From Leptospiraceae bacterium (GTDB taxonomy: Bacteria > Spirochaetota > Leptospiria > Leptospirales > Leptospiraceae), in contig JACKPC010000006.1 of NCBI GenBank assembly GCA_024233835.1, positions 310,001 through 374,000 on the forward strand: a stretch of DNA of 64,000 nucleotides, in the 5' to 3' direction. This document shows positions 1-7,787 of the stretch, in pieces (the stretch's first letter is position 1; each line of letters starts with the position of its first letter). Made by a program: the position numbers and the translations under genes. The notes beneath the pieces are model-generated. The model did not search any database. It saw nothing but the letters and a program-made list of their open reading frames with translations, and had not been told where the DNA came from.

Positions 1-1
1 T

Positions 2-901
2 ACGGATGGAAATTACTCAAATGCCAAAATCGAGATGATCTCCCGTCACAGGATAGAAGAGGCTATAGCAAAGAAGAAAGTTGTTGTCGTAGCTGGTTTT
101 CAGGGGGTTGACAAGGATGACAACATCAATACTCTCGGGAGAGGAGGAAGTGATACTTCAGCCGTAGCTCTGGCAGCAGCCCTTGACGCCAATGAGTGTG
201 AAATTTACACTGATGTAGATGGTGTATTCACTGCCGATCCGAATAAGGTGCAGGGAACCCGTATGCATCCACAGATCACCTATGATGAAATGTTAGAATT
301 AGCCAGTTTAGGTGCCGGCGTACTACATTCCAGAAGTGTAGAATTCGCAAAAAATTACAATGTTGTAATACATGTGCGTTCCAGCTTTAACGACAAGCCG
401 GGAACCTTAGTCTTGAGTGAGGATAAAATAGTGGAAAAACTTAGAGTAAGTGGAGTAACTGTAAAAAATGATCAGGCCAGAGTAACCATACCTAATGTAC
501 CGGACAAACCAGGTCTCGCAGCTGACCTTTTCGGAGAACTGGCCAGTTCTGATATAATTGTAGATGTAATTGTCCAATCTTCTCCCTATAATGGAAGAAA
601 CACCATAGCCTTTACAATTCCCAGAAAAGACAGCGAAGCAGCTCGAGCGATTTTGGAAAAATTTTCCAATACGCACGATACAGGCTCACCTGAAATTGAT
701 GGAAAAATTGCCATTCTTTCTGTAGTAGGTGTAGGTATGAAATCTCATGTAGGGGTTGCTGCCGGTATGTTTAAGACTCTGGCAAAGAAGTCTATAAACA
801 TTGAAATGATTTCAACATCTGAAATAAAAATTTCCTGCGTAATTAAGGAAGAAGACGCACTTACTGCCCTTCAAGAAGTCCATAGTACCTTTATAAATTA
901 A
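2..901 (+). CDS. lysC: Aspartate kinase (3' part, truncated by window start)
   Basis: Aspartate kinase makes aspartyl-4-phosphate from aspartate and ATP, the first step towards lysine, threonine and methionine. The reading frame is open to the left edge, so the N-terminal part of the kinase domain lies outside the window; the first internal ATG (position 35) is not the true start. Visible kinase-domain motifs are GRGGSDTSAVAL, the DVDGVFTADP segment and LGAGVLHSRSVEFA. Two C-terminal ACT regulatory domains follow, one around VTIPNVPDKPGLAADLF and one around VGVGMKSHVGVAAGMF. This is the layout of lysine/threonine feedback-regulated aspartokinases. The gene ends at TAA 899-901, 17 bases before a strong hairpin. 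The family call is secure; which amino acid inhibits it cannot be read from the sequence. Confidence 0.95.
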   Translation, partial: TDGNYSNAKIEMISRHRIEEAIAKKKVVVVAGFQGVDKDDNINTLGRGGSDTSAVALAAALDANECEIYTDVDGVFTADPNKVQGTRMHPQITYDEMLELASLGAGVLHSRSVEFAKNYNVVIHVRSSFNDKPGTLVLSEDKIVEKLRVSGVTVKNDQARVTIPNVPDKPGLAADLFGELASSDIIVDVIVQSSPYNGRNTIAFTIPRKDSEAARAILEKFSNTHDTGSPEIDGKIAILSVVGVGMKSHVGVAAGMFKTLAKKSINIEMISTSEIKISCVIKEEDALTALQEVHSTFIN

Positions 902-918
902 CCAGGGTAAACAAAAAA

Positions 919-944
919 CCTCTGCTGTCTGCAAACAGCAGAGG
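919..944. terminator. Hairpin terminator at end of lysC
   Basis: A perfect 10-bp stem CCTCTGCTGT / ACAGCAGAGG encloses a 6-base loop, 17 bases after the lysC stop. The A-run (912-918) lies on the lysC side, so a U-run would follow the hairpin only in leftward transcripts. It may serve both directions, but a U-tract is missing for the rightward reading. Confidence 0.65.
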
Positions 945-1160
945 TAGTGAAGTGAGGTGCAGTTAGGAGATATTCGTAAGGAGAACAACTAAAGTATAAA
1001 ACCAGATTCATTCTCTTAGTATTAAATTAGACTTCCATAATTGTATTTTGTTAAAAATAATTTAGAAAGTTTCTAAATTATTTCATTTCCCTCAGAGAAA
1101 AATTAAAACCTACCTTTTTTCCTTTTCCGGCTTTTAGGATTAGCTCTCGATAAAAATAAA

Positions 1161-1186
1161 AAAGGGAATGGTTTCCCATTCCCTTT
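1161..1186 (-). terminator. Rho-independent terminator of the 1267-residue lipoprotein gene
   Basis: An 11-bp perfect stem (AAAGGGAATGG / CCATTCCCTTT) with a 4-base loop lies 25 bases past the leftward stop codon. In the leftward transcript it is followed by a U-rich stretch (complement of 1151-1160), the classic intrinsic terminator layout. Confidence 0.85.
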
Positions 1187-1211
1187 GAATTAATAAATTT
1201 GAAACTATCTA

Positions 1212-4200
1212 TCAGTTTTTAGGAGCATTAAAGAAATCTGAAGCAGAGCATCCTGCTTGTCCAACATCAATAATGTTTTTGTTGGCATCCAGACAGAATA
1301 TTTGCCACCAGAGTCCGGCCTGTCCGGAACCTGCAGTATAGGTTCTTACAAGACCCTGTTTCTTAAATACCCGCACAGTAGCACCTGAGTTTGAAATCGC
1401 AGTTGCACTGGAATCTCTCTGACCTTTAGTCCAGTTGTAAACACTATAACCCCTTCTTGCCTTAGACCATGCGGATCCTTTCACTGTAACAGTTTCCGGA
1501 CCATAACCGGTAACTACGTCAATATCCAGGGTCAGGTCACCACCTAATTTGGATTTATCGTTCCAAACTACCTGTTCCGGCTTAGCAGAACCGTATTCCA
1601 TATGAGAGTCAAGGTCTTTTGGACTTGCATCCCAGGAAAGAACGATACGTACTTCATTATCCCCAAGGCTGGGTGAAATTAATACGTTCTGATTAGGAGG
1701 TGTATCCGGTCCTGCTGAAACCACTGTTCTGTAAGTAGTAATATAACCGGCACCACTTACTTCCATAGTATAATTCCCTGCAGGAACACTTGGAATAGCA
1801 TAAGAACCATCAGAAGATGTTGTAACCGAAGAAATACCGGAAAGATAATCACCGGAAGTGCTATTCACTCCTGAACGAATTCTTACAGTTAAGCCGGCTA
1901 CTCCCTGATTTGTCATAGCACTCAGCACCCTTCCTGACACGTTGGCCGGAGGTTGATATCCGGGTACCATTGTGATGATATCAAAAGTGGTAGTTGCATT
2001 GGCCTGAATGTTCACATTTCCTTCAACTGTTACATAACCTGCAGATACGAATCTAACTTTCCAGGCTCCGGCATTCACACTGAATACGTTGTATGTTGGA
2101 ACATTTGTGAAAGTAGTAGGTCCTGAGGTTAAAGATGCAGGTTGAACTCCCGCAGTTGGTCTCGTTCCAAAGGTAGGATGGATAATTTCCAGATTGTAGG
2201 TTCCTGTAAAATTTACCAGGTTTCCACCGGAGGTGGTTGTTTTCACAGAACCGGTTAAGTTTCCTCTACCGCTACTGGTTACAATCTGGGCATTTACCAC
2301 TGCATCACCGGTTGAAGTTACAGTAACCGGAATGTAAGTATCAATTCCGTTTTTAGAAATCTTCAAGACATAAGAACCGGGATCCACGTTGGTAAAGGTG
2401 TAGTTTCCATTTGCATCTGTAGTCACTGTAGGAACAATTTGATCGCTTCCTGCAGACAGTCTGTTTGAAGGTAAAGTACAGCTTGCAGAATCTCCGGAAG
2501 GAGCAGAAGCTAAGGTACAGTCTCTTCTCACATTGGCCTGGAACTGATTATTAGAATCCATAGTTCCCAGAGTGATAACAGCACCATCCACAGCACCGGT
2601 ACTAATCGCATCTGAAACAGTTCCGGAAATCTTACGACGGGACTCGTGAAGCACATTGATTCCGTTAATTCCGGAAAGGTTAAGAACCGCGTTACCATCA
2701 GTATAGGTGTTGGTAGCAACAAGAGAGTTATCTGCCTGAACAGGAGTTGTCAGGATATGTCCCATAGGGTCTACAATCATGATCTGGTAGGAACTCTGTT
2801 TAAAGTTATAGGTTCCACCGGTTGTATCCACTGAGTTACTCACTCCAGCACCGGCAACAAAACTTGCTGCACTCAGTTTTGGGGCAGATTGATAAGCTCC
2901 AACAGCATACATAATCCTGTCGGTACTATCTACTACTCCGTCACCATTCAGATCGGTTACATTAGTAAGAGGAACTACTTTTGAATTTCCATCATAAGCA
3001 AAAGCACCACCGACTGTAACCGCAACATGAGCTACAGGATTTCCGGAACTATCGGTATTACCCAGCATTACAGCAAAAAGACCGCTTACAGAGGCATTTG
3101 GAGTATAGTTGCTGGCTCCAGAAAGCTTATCCAAAACAGTCACTGAGCCCTGAATCTGAGAACGCTTATCACTGGTTACCATGGTAATAGCAGGAACTGT
3201 AACATCCTGACCATTGAGAATCATAGTATTTACAGCTGTATTTTCATAACCGGGTGCTGAAATATAGTAATCCCATTTACCCGCAGCGGCTGCAAAAGTC
3301 AGGTTAGTTCCACTAACTTCGTAAACTTTGTTAGCATAGCTATCGTAAGTCCACGGACCATTTCCCTGATTAGTGATTATACAGGAAACCTGGTATCCAT
3401 CGGCAGCACAGGCATTTTTACAGACATCGGCTGCCACGTTATTACAGGCCTGAATCATCCAGTTTTTTGCTGCGTTTCTTAAGTTTACGGTTTCTGTATC
3501 ATCTCCTGGAAGCATAGTTAAATAAGCTAAGCTGGAAGGGGGCTGAACAGTAGCAGGACGGAAGTTTACCACTGCACCCGGAATCGGGTTTGGACTTCCA
3601 CCAGGTCCCTGAATAGAACCGATAACATTTGACTTTTTAGGAACTACATTAACAGTACCCAGGGCAACCTCTTTATTACCTCCGCTTGGATGAGGAATGA
3701 AGTTAAAAGTAGTTGTCTGAGTAACAGAATTATTGCTGGTTATTTCAACTGTATAAACACCCTGAGGCATATTACTTCCAGATAAACTTACATTACCGGA
3801 ACCTGTTTTTGTAGCAGTGGCAATTACATTACCAGCTGAATCTTTTATTTTAATGGTGTAGACAGTTGAATCGTCTCCGTATATGGCAGCATTATTTATG
3901 CTCAGGCTTACTGTAGCCGAGCTAGAGCTTGCTGCATTCCAACTTAAAGAACTATCAGAAACCGACACATTGGTTGATACGTTCTGATCATTTCCGGAAA
4001 AGGAATATTGAACTTCTGAATCCTGATTGGCAAAGGTTTGTCCCTGATTAGAAACAGAGTCTCCTTTCACAGTAATTGTGTAATTACCATTATCCAGATT
4101 AGAAGCTACATTTGTTCCTCCACTTGTACAGCTGTTGGTGTCATTGAAGCAGAACTTATAGTTTCCATTCGAGTCGGTTGTAGTAGTTGCAACTACAGTC

Positions 4201-5015
4201 CCTTCACCATTTTTTAACTCTACAGTAACACCAGAAAGAGCTCCGGAAGGAACATTTACACCATCTCCGCTGAAACCCGGAGTAGTCACTTTTCCTGAAA
4301 TGACAGCAGGACCGGAAGTATAATAAAGTCTTTCTGCATTCATGTCATTCAAAGCTACTTCAGTTGGGTTTTGAGAAGTTGGATCGTAAGTAAATTGAAA
4401 ATCCTGTTCTACGAAATTTAAACCGTTACCGGAATTAGTTAAAACCCGATAGACACCATTGTTTAAATCTTCAACATTGAAAGTATAACTACCATCTGCA
4501 TTTAAGTTTGTAGTAGCCACTACAACTTCTTCTCCATTCACATTTTGAATCAGTTTCACTTCAACCTTTGTTAAATCAAGTTGGGCTCCTGTTTCAAGAA
4601 CGCATTGAGGAGGATCTCCGGGTGTTTGTCCTTCTGCACAAATCGGAAGACCTCCGATAGTAGGAACAATTTTACCGGTGATTTTTGCCGGGCCATGGGT
4701 AGCCACTTCCTGTTTTGATGAAGGAACAGTATTTGTCTGTGTATTTCCATCATTATTTGTTGTTGTACCAGTTCCAGTACCGGAAGAAGTACCTGAATCG
4801 GTAGATGAATTAGAAGATGGAAGGGTTATTCCATTGGAGTCTTTTGCACCATCATCGATTCCTCCCGAACTTACCGATTCTGAGCCGGTTAGGGCCAGAG
4901 GTAAAAGAGGAATGGCTTGCTTCTTCTTACTACAACCGGAAGTAAAAGCAAGAACCAGAATGAGGATCAAAGAACCCCAAAAACTAAATTTTTTAAACAT
5001 GTTGATTGTTCGCAT
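1212..5015 (-). CDS. Large multi-domain surface lipoprotein with Ig-like/CarboxypepD_reg repeats and YfaP-like C-terminus
   Basis: The 1267-residue product begins with a lipoprotein signal whose lipobox ends FTSGC (Cys28). A Ser/Thr/Asn/Gly-rich linker follows (about 45-100), then repeated beta-sandwich modules of the carboxypeptidase-regulatory/CnaB type. Each has the (D/N)xNGxY(T/K)F...xxGxYxxxV pattern, clearest near residues 105-195, 235-315, 800-905 and 1040-1110. A calcium-loop-like DLNGDGVVDSTD lies mid-protein. The last ~120 residues (VRIVLSWDASPKDLDSHM..., ...GLWWQIFCLD) match the YfaP/DUF2135-type domain. The ATG has AAGGAG 7 bases upstream, which decides it over an internal ATG at codon 6. 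A promoter (5064-5092) and a terminator (1161-1186) bracket it as a single-gene unit. It is probably exposed on the outer membrane; ligand unknown. Confidence 0.8.
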   Translation of the reverse strand: MRTINMFKKFSFWGSLILILVLAFTSGCSKKKQAIPLLPLALTGSESVSSGGIDDGAKDSNGITLPSSNSSTDSGTSSGTGTGTTTNNDGNTQTNTVPSSKQEVATHGPAKITGKIVPTIGGLPICAEGQTPGDPPQCVLETGAQLDLTKVEVKLIQNVNGEEVVVATTNLNADGSYTFNVEDLNNGVYRVLTNSGNGLNFVEQDFQFTYDPTSQNPTEVALNDMNAERLYYTSGPAVISGKVTTPGFSGDGVNVPSGALSGVTVELKNGEGTVVATTTTDSNGNYKFCFNDTNSCTSGGTNVASNLDNGNYTITVKGDSVSNQGQTFANQDSEVQYSFSGNDQNVSTNVSVSDSSLSWNAASSSSATVSLSINNAAIYGDDSTVYTIKIKDSAGNVIATATKTGSGNVSLSGSNMPQGVYTVEITSNNSVTQTTTFNFIPHPSGGNKEVALGTVNVVPKKSNVIGSIQGPGGSPNPIPGAVVNFRPATVQPPSSLAYLTMLPGDDTETVNLRNAAKNWMIQACNNVAADVCKNACAADGYQVSCIITNQGNGPWTYDSYANKVYEVSGTNLTFAAAAGKWDYYISAPGYENTAVNTMILNGQDVTVPAITMVTSDKRSQIQGSVTVLDKLSGASNYTPNASVSGLFAVMLGNTDSSGNPVAHVAVTVGGAFAYDGNSKVVPLTNVTDLNGDGVVDSTDRIMYAVGAYQSAPKLSAASFVAGAGVSNSVDTTGGTYNFKQSSYQIMIVDPMGHILTTPVQADNSLVATNTYTDGNAVLNLSGINGINVLHESRRKISGTVSDAISTGAVDGAVITLGTMDSNNQFQANVRRDCTLASAPSGDSASCTLPSNRLSAGSDQIVPTVTTDANGNYTFTNVDPGSYVLKISKNGIDTYIPVTVTSTGDAVVNAQIVTSSGRGNLTGSVKTTTSGGNLVNFTGTYNLEIIHPTFGTRPTAGVQPASLTSGPTTFTNVPTYNVFSVNAGAWKVRFVSAGYVTVEGNVNIQANATTTFDIITMVPGYQPPANVSGRVLSAMTNQGVAGLTVRIRSGVNSTSGDYLSGISSVTTSSDGSYAIPSVPAGNYTMEVSGAGYITTYRTVVSAGPDTPPNQNVLISPSLGDNEVRIVLSWDASPKDLDSHMEYGSAKPEQVVWNDKSKLGGDLTLDIDVVTGYGPETVTVKGSAWSKARRGYSVYNWTKGQRDSSATAISNSGATVRVFKKQGLVRTYTAGSGQAGLWWQIFCLDANKNIIDVGQAGCSASDFFNAPKN

Positions 5016-5063
5016 TGTCTTTCTCCTTGTTTTTCAGTTCGCATTATTTTTCTGCATGTTAAG

Positions 5064-5092
5064 AGTATAACATATTGACGAGAAAAAAACAA
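5064..5092 (-). promoter_or_regulatory. Sigma-70-type promoter for the 1267-residue lipoprotein
   Basis: On the minus strand TTGTTT (complement of 5087-5092) and TATACT (complement of 5064-5069) are separated by exactly 17 bases, about 50 bases before the start codon. Motif reading only. Confidence 0.55.
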
Positions 5093-5243
5093 TTTCTTTT
5101 TTATGATTTACTATTTTTTTTTCAGTTTTCGGTCTGTTTTTTAGTTAAAATTTCACTTTAATTCTCCCAAACTTTGAATTTCAAACGTTTATACTTTTTT
5201 TAGAACATAAACGAAAGCTATATTCATAATTTAAACTGTTAAA

Positions 5244-5283
5244 TAATAGTAATTGTATATACTATCAATTACAATCACTATTA
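5244..5283. repeat. 40-base AT-rich palindrome (operator or hairpin)
   Basis: TAATAGT(5244-5250)-A-ATTGTA, a 12-base centre, then TACAAT-C-ACTATTA(5277-5283): two matched arms of 7 and 6 bp with a single A/C mismatch between them. It lies 51 bases past the recN stop and about 150 bases upstream of the lipoprotein promoter. It could bind a dimeric regulator or end recN transcription; no GC clamp supports efficient termination. Confidence 0.6.
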
Positions 5284-5333
5284 TATGTCAAGTAAGTCAT
5301 TTTATAGTTTTTGATATTTTCTCCGATGCTCTT

Positions 5334-7040
5334 CTATACTGCCGGTCTGAATAATAATTCTTTTGCATGTTCCAATGCACTATTTGAAAACTTCTCTCCA
5401 GAAATCATTTTTGCTAATTCTTCAGGGCGCTCCTTTTCATCCAGTTTTTTTAATACAGATATGGTTCTCTCTCCCTGTGTTATTTTTTTAATTCTTACCT
5501 GTTCTTCCGTAACAGCTGCTACCTGCTGAAGATGGGTAATTAAAATAACCTGATTATGCTTTGCCAGTTTCTTTACTCTTGAGGCCAACACTCTGGCTGT
5601 TTCTCCCCCAATACCCGCGTCGATTTCATCAAAAACTAATAATCTTCCACTATGCTTCTTCTCCATAATACACTTGATAGCCAACATTAAGCGAGAGGCT
5701 TCTCCACCCGAAGCGACTTTTTTTAAAGATTGAAGCTTTTCTCCCTTATTGGCAGTGAAGAAAAATTCGATGGAATCCAGTCCTGTATCTTTCAAACGAT
5801 ACATTTTCCCCTGTTCAGAAACTTCCCCTTCCTCAGAAGCTTCCCATTGCAATCGGACAGTAAAAGAAGCGTCTCTCATTCCGAGTGCAAGCAGTTCTTC
5901 TTTCATTTCTTTCTCTAATTGAGTGATGGCTTTCTTTCTCTTTACACTCAATTCAAGAGCTAATTCTGCCAGTTTTTTGATTTGAACCTGTAATTCCTTT
6001 TGCAAATTTCCATTTGTAGAATCTTCTGTACTCAATTTTTCTAAATCTTCTTCTAACTTATCCTGGTATTGAACAAGTCCTGTGAGATCCATCCTGTATT
6101 TCTTTTTAAGCCTGTTTATCTCATTCAAACGCTTTTGAATAGCATCCAGTTGTTCCTGGGAATAAAAAATATCTTCACTCTTTTCTTGAACCTGGGCATA
6201 GACTTCTTTTAAACCAGAATAAATCCCCTGTATTTCTTCATAGCAGGCTGCAAACTCCGGATCGATACTTTCTATCTTTGAGGCTGTCGCTGCGATTTTT
6301 GACATAAGCTGAATGAGATTATCATCTGAATCATGCAAATGATAGGATAGGAATGAGTAATTCTCTGAAAGCTTTTCAGCATGAATCAGTCTATTTTCTT
6401 CTATAGAAAGAGTATTCTCTTCTTCCGGTTCTAATTTAGCAGAAGATAATTCTTCTAATTGGAAGCGCAAATTTTCTATGTGCTTTAGCCTCTCCTCTCC
6501 CGCTTTTTCAAATTGCTCAATATGACGTTTTAAAGAAACATAGGCTCGATAAGAAAGGCTAAAGTCTTCCCTTAAGCCCTCCAGATCGGCATATGCATCC
6601 AATAGATTTAACTGCTCTTCTTTTTGAAATAATGCAAGCTGATCATTTTGTCTATGGATTTCAGAAAGCATACTTCCCAATTCTTTTAATAGGGAAAGAG
6701 GGCTGAGAGAACCCCCAATTTGTATCCGAGATCGACCCTCGGAGTTCAGCTCTTTTCTTAAAATAATTTCTCCATCTTCTTCCTCAAAACCTTTTTCGGC
6801 GAGCCAGCTTCTGACTGGATTATTCTTACTAACATCAAATATGGCTTCGAGTATATATTTTTTAGCACCTGTACGTATATTTCCCGTATGACACCTTCCA
6901 CCGAGAATTGAGGAAATGGAATCTAAGAAAAGTGACTTACCTGAACCTGATTCTCCCGTGATAGAAATTAGACCTGAGGAGAAATCCAATTCAGCACTTT
7001 CGATAAGAGCAAAGTCTTTAACCGTTAAACGCTTTAACAT
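5334..7040 (-). CDS. recN: DNA repair ATPase RecN
   Basis: RecN is an SMC-like ATPase that acts early in recombinational repair of double-strand breaks. The 568-residue length is normal. Walker A is GESGSGKS (29-36). A long coiled-coil middle (about 150-400, rich in E, K, L and Q) separates it from the C-terminal ATPase half. That half carries the signature SGGEASRLMLAIKCIM and Walker B LLVFDEIDAGIGGETA, followed by VILITHLQQVA. The ATG is preceded by an AGGGGG ribosome site. Its nearest upstream neighbour on the same strand is the UmuD-like gene, suggesting a small DNA-damage pair, although a hairpin at 7154-7176 separates them. I did not find a convincing LexA box. Confidence 0.95.
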   Translation of the reverse strand: MLKRLTVKDFALIESAELDFSSGLISITGESGSGKSLFLDSISSILGGRCHTGNIRTGAKKYILEAIFDVSKNNPVRSWLAEKGFEEEDGEIILRKELNSEGRSRIQIGGSLSPLSLLKELGSMLSEIHRQNDQLALFQKEEQLNLLDAYADLEGLREDFSLSYRAYVSLKRHIEQFEKAGEERLKHIENLRFQLEELSSAKLEPEEENTLSIEENRLIHAEKLSENYSFLSYHLHDSDDNLIQLMSKIAATASKIESIDPEFAACYEEIQGIYSGLKEVYAQVQEKSEDIFYSQEQLDAIQKRLNEINRLKKKYRMDLTGLVQYQDKLEEDLEKLSTEDSTNGNLQKELQVQIKKLAELALELSVKRKKAITQLEKEMKEELLALGMRDASFTVRLQWEASEEGEVSEQGKMYRLKDTGLDSIEFFFTANKGEKLQSLKKVASGGEASRLMLAIKCIMEKKHSGRLLVFDEIDAGIGGETARVLASRVKKLAKHNQVILITHLQQVAAVTEEQVRIKKITQGERTISVLKKLDEKERPEELAKMISGEKFSNSALEHAKELLFRPAV

Positions 7041-7153
7041 GCAAGCCCCCTATAACTTACATTTTTATTACTATACATTTTTATGCAAGTATTTTTTTAG
7101 TATTTTATATATCTGTGATTTTGTATAATTCCTTTAATACTTTTAATAAGAAA

Positions 7154-7176
7154 TCGGGCACGAAAAACGTACCCGA
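7154..7176 (-). terminator. Hairpin terminator after the UmuD-like gene
   Basis: Stem TCGGGCACG / CGTACCCGA (one G-U pair) with a 5-base A loop, starting 12 bases past the leftward stop. In leftward transcripts it is followed by UUUCUUAUU. Moderately good intrinsic terminator. Confidence 0.6.
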
Positions 7177-7187
7177 AAAGAAGTATA

Positions 7188-7580
7188 TCAGGTATCTCGA
7201 AATTTATGAACGATATGCGTTACTACTCCCCAGATATTAATTCCGGGTTCTGAAGTAACTTCTATAGGTGAGATGTCCTCCGGATGCTTTTCAAGAAAAA
7301 CACGGTTTTTCTTGCGTATAAACCTTTTCAACATAAACTCTCTATTGGCAACCGCTAAAACCAGGTCTTTGCTACGCGGTTTAATGCTGCAATTGACAAA
7401 TAAGAGATCTCCGCTGTATACACTTGCCCGGGACATTGCATTGCCCATTACTTTTACCAGAAAAGTATGGGGTCTATCTTTTACAAGATAGGAATTTATA
7501 TCCATATTCTCCTCGGTTTTTACATCAACCGGGCTATTCATTCCCTCGATAAGATTCACAGAAAAAATCGGCAGTTCCAT
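7188..7580 (-). CDS. UmuD-like S24 protein with the catalytic serine replaced by alanine
   Basis: The 130 residues align along their whole length with UmuD. LPIFSVNL matches the UmuD N-terminus, SPVDV matches SPAAD, and DLLFVN, FMLKRFI and the NIWGVVTHIVH ending match the catalytic core. UmuD-family proteins self-cleave with a Ser/Lys pair. Here the serine motif GDSM reads GNAM (Ala48), while the lysine (Lys85, LKRF) is kept. The cleavage pair Cys-Gly reads Glu-Gly. The protein is therefore predicted not to self-process. No umuC lies next to it. I chose ATG 7578-7580 over the upstream TTG at 7595; neither has a strong ribosome site. The fold call is confident; a role as a non-cleavable polymerase partner or a new regulator is inference. 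Confidence 0.75.
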   Translation of the reverse strand: MELPIFSVNLIEGMNSPVDVKTEENMDINSYLVKDRPHTFLVKVMGNAMSRASVYSGDLLFVNCSIKPRSKDLVLAVANREFMLKRFIRKKNRVFLEKHPEDISPIEVTSEPGINIWGVVTHIVHKFRDT

Positions 7581-7787
7581 GAATCCTATTTTCAAGGACT
7601 GGTTTCACTTGTCAACAACTTAATATATTTTTAGTATATTTTTGCTTGCATTTAATTAAAAAAATTCAAAATCTCTTTGTATAAGAAAGATTATACTCGG
7701 TTCCTTTCTTCTTTATCCCGGATGAATAATACTCAGGCGCTATATCAAAATCCTAACCGAGAGGTTTCATCAAGCTTTCGTTGGAAT

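Larger units (their letters stand above)
902..1211. other. Gene-less stretch between lysC and lipoprotein gene
   Basis: About 310 bases between two genes that converge here. It holds two hairpins (919-944 and 1161-1186, listed separately). The middle, about 950-1150, is AT-rich with no credible ORF, RNA gene or repeat that I can recognise. Confidence 0.7.
5016..5333. other. Gene-less AT-rich stretch upstream of the lipoprotein gene
   Basis: 318 bases between the recN stop and the lipoprotein start, both genes reading leftward. It carries the promoter at 5064-5092 and a 40-base palindrome at 5244-5283. The rest is T/A-rich sequence without a supportable gene. Confidence 0.7.

Noticed and set aside
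4678..5070. 130-residue rightward ORF antisense to the large lipoprotein N-terminus
   Set aside because: It is the complement of the low-complexity Ser/Thr linker and signal peptide; no independent coding evidence.
7667..7679. CAAA-N5-TTTG palindrome upstream of the UmuD-like gene as an SOS box
   Set aside because: It is the opposite arrangement to the TTTG-N5-CAAA box known for leptospiral LexA, and such AT-rich short palindromes are expected by chance.
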